Shown here piece by piece: positions 6,093-10,769 of a stretch of DNA of 10,769 bases. Both the position numbers and the translations under genes were made by a program. Under the pieces are notes generated by a model. The model was not told where the DNA came from and did not search any database. It was given only the letters and a program-made list of their open reading frames with translations. The DNA comes from Ruminococcaceae bacterium UBA3710. Lineage in GTDB: Bacteria; Bacillota; Clostridia; Oscillospirales; Acutalibacteraceae. The DNA lies in contig DFHZ01000118.1 in assembly GCA_002371985.1 (NCBI GenBank), positions 1 through 10,769 of the forward strand. The letters are read 5' to 3'. Positions within the stretch are counted from its first letter, which is position 1; every line of letters begins with the position of its first letter.

Positions 6093-7009
6093 TTAACGAA
6101 ACAGATAAACAACTCCTCAAAATAATCGCCGATATGGAGGGTATTCCTTCGGGAGCATATAATATCCGTGCAAACGGTGCTCTTGCCGATAGAAAGTCTA
6201 CTCCTAATATAGAAATAAAAACAAAAACGGACAAACCCGGAATTGATATAATAATTCGCCCCGGAACTAAGGGCGAAACCGTTCATATTCCTGTTATTAT
6301 TGACGAGACCGGTCTTACGGATTTAGTATATAATGATTTTATAATAGGCGAAAATTCAGATGTTACCATTATGGCAGGATGCGGTATTCATAACTGCGGT
6401 GATAAAGAGTCAAGACATGACGGTATTCATACCTTCTTTGTCGGCAAAAATGCCAAGGTTAAATATATTGAACGGCATTACGGTGAGGGCGACGGTTCGG
6501 GCGAAAACATTATGAACCCTACAACCGTTGTAAATATAGCCGAGGGCGGTTATATGGAAATGGAAACGAGTCAGATTAAGGGCATTGATTCCACTAACAG
6601 AGTTACAAGAGCAACCGTTGCCGATAACGGTGTTTTGGTTATCAAAGAAAAGATAATGACGCACGGAAACCAAAAAGCAACTACCGATTTTTCTGTTGAT
6701 TTAAACGGCGAAAAGTCTGGTGCAAATGTTATTTCCCGTTCGGTTGCAAAGGATAATTCCTTCCAGTGCTTTAAGTCAAATATAAACGGAAACAATTTAT
6801 GTTCGGGACATACGGAATGCGATGCTATTATTATGGATAACGCCAAAGTAGAGGCTATACCCGAGATATGTGCAAATCATATAGACGCATCGCTTATTCA
6901 CGAAGCCGCAATCGGAAAAATCGCAGGGGAGCAACTAATTAAACTTATGACGCTCGGTCTTAGCGAACAGGAAGCGGAGCAGGAAATTGTAAACGGATTT
7001 TTGAAATAA
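6089..7009 (+). CDS. SufB/SufD-family Fe-S scaffold protein, short form
   Basis: This 306-residue beta-helix-type scaffold is predicted to build iron-sulfur clusters with SufC. It is much shorter than E. coli SufB (495 residues), lacking most of the N-terminal region. Cys244 in HTECDAIIMD aligns with SufB Cys405, the residue that receives sulfur. His271-Glu272 in LIHEAAIGKI matches the His433/Glu434 area, and the C-terminal LGLSEQEAEQEIVNGF is the conserved SufB/SufD tail that contacts SufC. Cys98 and Cys103 (GCGIHNC) and the GIHTFFVG...YIERHYGEG block are typical of short bacterial and archaeal homologs. Having the SufB-type Cys and Glu in a single scaffold gene fits a SufB-like homodimer working with SufC, without SufD. 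The family is firm; calling it SufB rather than SufD rests on Cys244. Confidence 0.9.
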   Translation: MINETDKQLLKIIADMEGIPSGAYNIRANGALADRKSTPNIEIKTKTDKPGIDIIIRPGTKGETVHIPVIIDETGLTDLVYNDFIIGENSDVTIMAGCGIHNCGDKESRHDGIHTFFVGKNAKVKYIERHYGEGDGSGENIMNPTTVVNIAEGGYMEMETSQIKGIDSTNRVTRATVADNGVLVIKEKIMTHGNQKATTDFSVDLNGEKSGANVISRSVAKDNSFQCFKSNINGNNLCSGHTECDAIIMDNAKVEAIPEICANHIDASLIHEAAIGKIAGEQLIKLMTLGLSEQEAEQEIVNGFLK

Positions 7010-7060
7010 TTCAATGCAACCCGAACCGTAACGGGTTCGATTAAGGGGTGTGCTTAAAGA

Positions 7061-7813
7061 ATGGATAATATTTCCATTTCGGCAACTATTGTTACTTATA
7101 ACGACGGCAAAAAGGCACTTTCCGCTGTTAAAAGTATTATAGAGAATACAAAAAAATATCCTTTAACTCTTTATGTTTTTGATAACGGTTCTTCTGATGA
7201 AACCGTGTCTTTGATAAATGATAACACATCTGTTAAAGTTTTTGAGAACGGTAAAAATATCGGTTTTGGTGCCGCCCATAATTTGGTGCTTAAACAAGAG
7301 ATGGGGAAATATCATTTTGTTATAAATCCCGATATTTTCGTATCTGACGATGTTTTGTCCGATATGGTAGACTTTATGGAAGAAAACAAAGATGTTGTTA
7401 TGTGTATGCCGAAGATTTTGAATACTGACGGTACAGAGCAGAAACTTCCGAAAGAAAAGCCTACTTTTAAAAGATTGTTTTTAGGCAGACTTTCAAAAAG
7501 TATCAGAGGCGAATATATATGGCAAAACAAGGAATTGTCGCTTCCGACCGAAATTGATTTTTGCAGCGGTTGTTTTTTCTGCATACGGACGGATGTTTTT
7601 AAAAAAATCGGAGGATTTGATAAGAGGTTTTTTATGTACCTTGAAGATGCCGATTTGACGCAGACGGCTAAGAGTTGCGGTAAGGTTATGATATTGCCTC
7701 AATTTTCCGTTATTCACGAGTGGGATAGGGCGAGTGCAAAAAGTATTAAGTATTTGTTTATACACACGGTTTCGTGTTTAAAATTTTTATTTAAAAGGAG
7801 AAAGCCGATATGA
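7061..7813 (+). CDS. Family 2 glycosyltransferase, probable rhamnosyltransferase
   Basis: This 250-residue GT-A fold enzyme opens with the sugar-nucleotide-binding ATIVTYNDG strand (8-16) and DNGSSDET (41-48). NPDI at 89-92 stands in the metal-binding DxD position, and GGFDKRFFMYLEDADL (184-199) supplies the ED motif with the candidate catalytic base. This arrangement matches the WbbL-type subgroup, many of which transfer rhamnose from dTDP-L-rhamnose. There is no membrane segment; the basic tail FLFKRRK could associate with the membrane surface. Its stop overlaps the rmlD start by four bases (ATGA), so it is translated together with the donor-sugar genes, which supports a rhamnosyl donor. 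The acceptor is unknown. An AAGGGGTG lies ten bases upstream of the ATG. Confidence 0.88.
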   Translation: MDNISISATIVTYNDGKKALSAVKSIIENTKKYPLTLYVFDNGSSDETVSLINDNTSVKVFENGKNIGFGAAHNLVLKQEMGKYHFVINPDIFVSDDVLSDMVDFMEENKDVVMCMPKILNTDGTEQKLPKEKPTFKRLFLGRLSKSIRGEYIWQNKELSLPTEIDFCSGCFFCIRTDVFKKIGGFDKRFFMYLEDADLTQTAKSCGKVMILPQFSVIHEWDRASAKSIKYLFIHTVSCLKFLFKRRKPI

Positions 7814-8703
7814 AAATAATGATTACAGGCTGTCACGGTCAACTCGGTAATGAGTTACAGTCTATAATTAAATCGGGTAAAAGTGAAATCGGCAAAATAT
7901 CGGACGAGTATTTGAAAGCGGAGGTTTTCCCGGTTGATATTGATACTCTTGATATTACGGATTTTGAGGCTACGAACAAGTTTATCACCGACAATAAACC
8001 TGATGTTATAATAAACTGTGCGGCAATGACTAATGTCGACGGTTGCGAAACAATGCAGGATGTCGCATTCAAGGTAAACGCATTCGGCGTAAAAAATCTA
8101 AGTGTTTGTGCCAAAAAAGTCGGAGCAAAGTTAGTCCATATTTCAACCGACTATGTTTTTGAGGGCAACGGCACAAAGCCGTATATTGAATGGGATATGA
8201 TAAACCCGCAGAGTGTTTACGGTGCTTCTAAAGCATTAGGCGAGAAATATGCGTTGAGTTTTAATGATAAAACATTTATCGTCCGCACATCATGGCTTTA
8301 TGGATATGTGGGCAAAAATTTTGTTAAAACGGTAAGGCGGGTAATAAGAAATAACGGCGGTATTACCGTTGTTGATGACCAGCGAGGAAATCCGACCAGT
8401 GCAAACGATTTGGCTCATCATATTTTGAAACTTGCTTTAACCGAAGACTACGGTATTTATCATTGTACCGGCGAGGGCGAATGCTCATGGTATGACTTTG
8501 CGGTCAAAATTGCCGAGTTTTCCGGCTTTGGTAATGTTGTATTGCCTTGCTCTACTAAAGAGTACAATGAAAAATATAATGTTCCTACCAAAAGACCGAC
8601 CTATTCTTCTCTTGAAAATTTAGCACTTAAATGCACGGTCGGTAACGAAATGAGAAACTGGGAAACAGCACTAAAAGAATATATAAGCAAAGTGGAGGAT
8701 TAA
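7810..8703 (+). CDS. rmlD: dTDP-4-dehydrorhamnose reductase
   Basis: This 297-residue short-chain dehydrogenase catalyses the last step of dTDP-L-rhamnose synthesis, the NAD(P)H-dependent reduction of dTDP-4-keto-L-rhamnose. The Rossmann glycine motif TGCHGQLG is at 6-13. The catalytic triad Thr113 (STDYVF), Tyr137 and Lys141 (VYGASK) is complete, and RTSWLYG is the family's substrate-side motif. Length is normal for RmlD. Its start overlaps the glycosyltransferase stop by four bases, with AAAGGAG directly upstream. A GGAGG near its own end serves the next gene five bases downstream. Confidence 0.96.
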   Translation: MKIMITGCHGQLGNELQSIIKSGKSEIGKISDEYLKAEVFPVDIDTLDITDFEATNKFITDNKPDVIINCAAMTNVDGCETMQDVAFKVNAFGVKNLSVCAKKVGAKLVHISTDYVFEGNGTKPYIEWDMINPQSVYGASKALGEKYALSFNDKTFIVRTSWLYGYVGKNFVKTVRRVIRNNGGITVVDDQRGNPTSANDLAHHILKLALTEDYGIYHCTGEGECSWYDFAVKIAEFSGFGNVVLPCSTKEYNEKYNVPTKRPTYSSLENLALKCTVGNEMRNWETALKEYISKVED

Positions 8704-8708
8704 TAATT

Positions 8709-9776
8709 ATGAAAACTTATCTTGTAACAGGCGGTGCCGGATTTATCGGCTCAAATTTTGTAATCTATATGCTAAATAAATATGATGATGTCAAGATTAT
8801 AAATGTTGATAAACTTACCTATGCCGGTAATCTTGAAAACTTAAAGAGTGTCGAGAACAATCCTAACTATTCATTTGTTCAGGCTGACATTTGCGATAGG
8901 GAAGCAATATCAAAAATATTTGCCGAAAACGATGTTGATTATGTTGTAAACTTTGCGGCTGAAAGCCATGTTGACAGAAGCATTTCAAATCCTGAAATAT
9001 TTGTTAAGACAAATGTTGAGGGAACAGTAAATATGCTTCAGTGTGCTAAGGTTGCATGGACTGTCGGCGACGATAAGTATAAAGACGGTGTTAAATACTT
9101 GCAGGTTTCAACCGATGAGGTTTACGGAACATTGGGCGAAACGGGTTACTTCACCGAAACTACTCCGCTTGACCCCCACTCTCCTTATTCTTCTTCAAAG
9201 GCATCTGCCGATTTATTTGTTAAGGCATTCGGAGATACCTATAAATTCCCGATAAATATTACCCGTTGTTCTAATAACTACGGTCCTTACCAATTCCCTG
9301 AAAAACTAATTCCTCTTATTATGAATAATACCTTAAAGCATAAAGATTTGCCGGTATATGGCGACGGTATGCAGATAAGAGACTGGCTTTATGTTGAAGA
9401 CCATTGCAAGGCTATAGATATGGTTATTCGTGACGGTGTTTTGGGCGAGGTTTATAATGTCGGCGGACATAATGAAAAGCCGAATATTTTCATTGTTAAG
9501 TCAATTATTGAATATATCAAAGAAAATGTTGACGAAACCGTAGGCGAACATATGATTAAGCATGTTACCGACCGTAAAGGTCATGACCGCAGATACGGAA
9601 TTGACCCTCAAAAGATTAAGGATGCTCTCGGCTGGTACCCGGAAACCACTTTTGAAGTTGGCATTAAAAAGACAATGAAATGGTATCTTGATAATATGGA
9701 CTGGGTTAAGAATGTTGTAAGCGGCGATTATCAAAAATACTATGATAAAATGTATAGCGGTAAAAAGGAGATTTAA
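8709..9776 (+). CDS. rmlB: dTDP-glucose 4,6-dehydratase
   Basis: This 355-residue extended short-chain dehydrogenase converts dTDP-D-glucose to dTDP-4-keto-6-deoxyglucose with tightly bound NAD. The glycine motif TGGAGFIGSNF begins at residue 7. Thr135-Asp136-Glu137 in STDEVYG are the dehydratase acid/base residues that separate RmlB from the epimerases, and Tyr160/Lys164 in YSSSK complete the site. RCSNNYGPYQFPEKLIPL and GDGMQIRDWLYVEDH are strong family signatures. It is full length. Its GGAGG (8694-8698) lies within the end of rmlD, ten bases before the ATG. It is followed by rmlC after two bases. Confidence 0.98.
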   Translation: MKTYLVTGGAGFIGSNFVIYMLNKYDDVKIINVDKLTYAGNLENLKSVENNPNYSFVQADICDREAISKIFAENDVDYVVNFAAESHVDRSISNPEIFVKTNVEGTVNMLQCAKVAWTVGDDKYKDGVKYLQVSTDEVYGTLGETGYFTETTPLDPHSPYSSSKASADLFVKAFGDTYKFPINITRCSNNYGPYQFPEKLIPLIMNNTLKHKDLPVYGDGMQIRDWLYVEDHCKAIDMVIRDGVLGEVYNVGGHNEKPNIFIVKSIIEYIKENVDETVGEHMIKHVTDRKGHDRRYGIDPQKIKDALGWYPETTFEVGIKKTMKWYLDNMDWVKNVVSGDYQKYYDKMYSGKKEI

Positions 9777-9778
9777 TC

Positions 9779-10330
9779 TTGGGAAAGTTTAATTTTATAA
9801 AGACATCTATTGATGGAGTAATTATTGTTGAGCCGACTGCTTATGGCGATAGTCGTGGCTATTTTATGGAAACCTATCAAAAAGAAGATTTCGTAAAAGG
9901 CGGAATAACGGTAGATTTTGTTCAGGATAATCAGTCTATGTCTACTAAGGGTGTCCTTCGAGGTCTTCACTTTCAAAAGCAATTCAGTCAGTCTAAACTT
10001 GTTCGTTGCATAAGAGGAGAAGTTTTTGATGTTGCTGTTGATTTAAGAGAGGGCTCCCCGACATTCGGTAAATGGGAAGGTGTCATTCTCTCCGCCGAAA
10101 ACAAGCGTCAATTCTTTATTCCTAAAAACTTTGCTCACGGTTTTTTGGTGCTTTCAGATGAGGCTGAATTTGTGTATAAGGTTGACGATTTTTATCATCC
10201 GAATGACGAGGGCGGTCTTATGTGGAACGACCCGGATATAGGAATTAACTGGCCAATTACTGAAGATATGACAATAAATCTTTCCGATAAGGATAAAATT
10301 CATCCCCCATTTAAAGATTTTAAGAAATAA
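9779..10330 (+). CDS. rmlC: dTDP-4-dehydrorhamnose 3,5-epimerase (TTG start)
   Basis: This 183-residue cupin epimerizes C3 and C5 of dTDP-4-keto-6-deoxyglucose. The signature GDSRGYFMETY starts at about residue 23, followed by FVQDNQSMSTKGVLRGLHFQ, in which His64 is the catalytic base, paired with Asp170. NFAHGFLVLSD carries His120, and Tyr133 or Tyr139 is the candidate acid. The start codon is TTG: AAGGAG at 9765-9770 lies eight bases upstream, the next residues (GKFNFIKTSIDG) match the usual RmlC N-terminus, and there is no nearby ATG that keeps that segment. The TTG start, two bases after the rmlB stop, may lower its translation relative to its neighbours. Confidence 0.95.
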   Translation: MGKFNFIKTSIDGVIIVEPTAYGDSRGYFMETYQKEDFVKGGITVDFVQDNQSMSTKGVLRGLHFQKQFSQSKLVRCIRGEVFDVAVDLREGSPTFGKWEGVILSAENKRQFFIPKNFAHGFLVLSDEAEFVYKVDDFYHPNDEGGLMWNDPDIGINWPITEDMTINLSDKDKIHPPFKDFKK

Positions 10331-10340
10331 ATTATAAATA

Positions 10341-10381
10341 AACTCCCCTTTTCAGGTTATCCTATTTAAAAAGGGGGGGTT
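10341..10381 (+). terminator. Stem-loop after rmlC, covering the next ribosome binding site
   Basis: AACTCCCCTTTT (10341-10352) pairs with AAAGGGGGGGTT (10370-10381) in 12 consecutive pairs, two of them G-U. A smaller AGG/CCT hairpin is nested in the loop. The following TTATATTT is only moderately T-rich, so it may act as a weak terminator or attenuator for the rhamnose operon. The 3' arm is also the only Shine-Dalgarno-like sequence for the small gene starting at 10388, so the stem would hide that site. Confidence 0.5.
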
Positions 10382-10387
10382 ATATTT

Positions 10388-10567
10388 ATGCAAAAAGGTA
10401 CAATGAATTTTATTAAAGGCATGGGAGCCGGAATGATTGCAGGTGCTGCCGTAACAATGCTCGGAAAAAGCGTTATGGATAACGGACACAGCATTACAAA
10501 AGGCTCTGCAAAAATCGTCAAGGCGGCCGGAGATTTTATCGACGGCATACAGACAATGTTCAAATAA
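10388..10567 (+). CDS. Small glycine-rich hypothetical protein, 59 residues
   Basis: This 59-residue protein is unassigned. Residues 6-26 (MNFIKGMGAGMIAGAAVTMLG) form a weakly hydrophobic glycine/alanine segment with GxGxxxG spacing, suggesting one membrane-associated helix. The rest is amphipathic and Lys/Asp-rich (KGSAKIVKAAGDFIDGIQTMFK), consistent with a YtxH-like small envelope protein, though I cannot assign that family. No cysteine is present. The G7 tract at 10373-10379 is the likely ribosome binding site, eight bases before the ATG, and lies in a predicted stem. The ordered composition and normal ending argue for a real gene. It sits 57 bp after rmlC and may be co-transcribed or have its own promoter. 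Confidence 0.72.
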   Translation: MQKGTMNFIKGMGAGMIAGAAVTMLGKSVMDNGHSITKGSAKIVKAAGDFIDGIQTMFK

Positions 10568-10574
10568 ACCTACG

Positions 10575-10605
10575 CTCAGGAAGAAGTTTTAGACTTCTTC
10601 CTGAG
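10575..10605. repeat. Perfect 13-bp inverted repeat
   Basis: CTCAGGAAGAAGT (10575-10587) and ACTTCTTCCTGAG (10593-10605) are perfect complements around the five-base loop TTTAG. It lies eight bases after the small gene's stop. There is no T-run on either side, so it is not a standard terminator, although it could stabilise a 3' end. Confidence 0.85.
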
Positions 10606-10630
10606 AGTGTCGAAAAAAGTCGACACTCTC
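10603..10630. repeat. Perfect 11-bp inverted repeat sharing three bases with the previous one
   Basis: GAGAGTGTCGA (10603-10613) pairs with TCGACACTCTC (10620-10630) around AAAAAG. GAG at 10603-10605 is also the last part of the preceding stem, so the two stems either compete at that junction or stack end to end with slightly shortened arms. Confidence 0.85.
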
Positions 10631-10691
10631 TTGGCGGAAATGCCGTTCGCCGAAAATGAAACATTTTCGGACTGCACTCTACTCCCGCCAA
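10631..10691. repeat. Nested inverted repeats forming a closed domain
   Basis: An outer helix pairs TTGGCGG (10631-10637) with CCGCCAA (10685-10691). Inside it, CCGAAAATG (10650-10658) pairs perfectly with CATTTTCGG (10662-10670) around AAA. An alternative inner pairing is GGCG (10633-10636) with CGCC (10648-10651). The nested layout looks like a folded RNA or a mobile palindromic element rather than a terminator. Confidence 0.7.
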
Positions 10692-10709
10692 TACCACCCA
10701 CGCACTCTT

Positions 10710-10736
10710 GAAAACCGCTTTACTAAAGCGGTTTTC
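10710..10736. terminator. Terminator-like hairpin, probably bidirectional
   Basis: GAAAACCGCTTT (10710-10721) and AAAGCGGTTTTC (10725-10736) form a perfect 12-bp stem with an ACT loop. The A-run before and T-run after the GC-rich core are typical of bidirectional rho-independent terminators. It could end plus-strand transcripts from the small gene and minus-strand transcripts entering from beyond the window. Confidence 0.75.
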
Positions 10737-10769
10737 GCTTACAAGGTATTTTTCCGCCGCACCTGTCGC

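Noticed and set aside
7018..7039. Terminator after the sufB-like gene
   Set aside because: The possible stems are only six pairs long and no T-run follows, so it does not qualify as an intrinsic terminator.

Overview
The window comes from an AT-rich, low-GC Gram-positive bacterium, most likely an anaerobic gut-type member of the Clostridia (Bacillota). The support is indirect: purine-rich AGGAG/GGAGG ribosome binding sites before almost every gene, sigma-A-like promoters, a desulfoferrodoxin-type superoxide reductase, a thioredoxin-reductase-like iron-sulfur protein, and a two-gene SufC/SufB-type iron-sulfur assembly module. No rRNA, tRNA, CRISPR array or transposase was seen. A lineage below class cannot be fixed from the sequence.

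Layout. (1) 49-2011, plus strand: a tight oxidant-defence operon encoding an OhrR-like MarR regulator, a Cys-type glutathione peroxidase, a 2Fe superoxide reductase, a 67-residue ferredoxin:thioredoxin-reductase (FTR) catalytic-chain-like protein and thioredoxin. It starts behind a TATAAT box overlapped by an OhrR-like palindrome and ends at a strong terminator. (2) 2103-2831, plus strand: tcdA, a tRNA t6A-cyclizing enzyme of the ThiF/MoeB fold. A bidirectional terminator separates it from (3) 2879-5157, minus strand: a CapA-family membrane-anchored protein and a DMT/EamA transporter, overlapping by 34 bp and driven by one well-formed promoter. (4) 5358-7009, plus strand: sufC plus a sufB-like gene with an ATGA overlap, behind a good promoter. 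(5) 7061-10330, plus strand: a GT2 glycosyltransferase and rmlD, rmlB and rmlC of dTDP-L-rhamnose synthesis; rmlA is not in the window. (6) 10388-10567, plus strand: a 59-residue glycine-rich small protein. (7) 10568-10769: a non-coding stretch dense in perfect inverted repeats, ending with a terminator-like hairpin.

How the genes fit together. In the first operon, superoxide reductase would turn superoxide into peroxide, the thioredoxin-type peroxidase would reduce peroxides, thioredoxin would recycle the peroxidase, and the FTR-like protein is a candidate to re-reduce thioredoxin from ferredoxin. That last link is inference. The FTR-like protein keeps the outer CPC and CHC pairs at the canonical distance but has its middle cysteine pair shifted seven residues, and this is the most distinctive protein feature seen. 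The suf pair and the rhamnose genes have no clear terminator between them and may share a transcript. The 3' end of the window holds a palindrome-rich element that no named gene explains.
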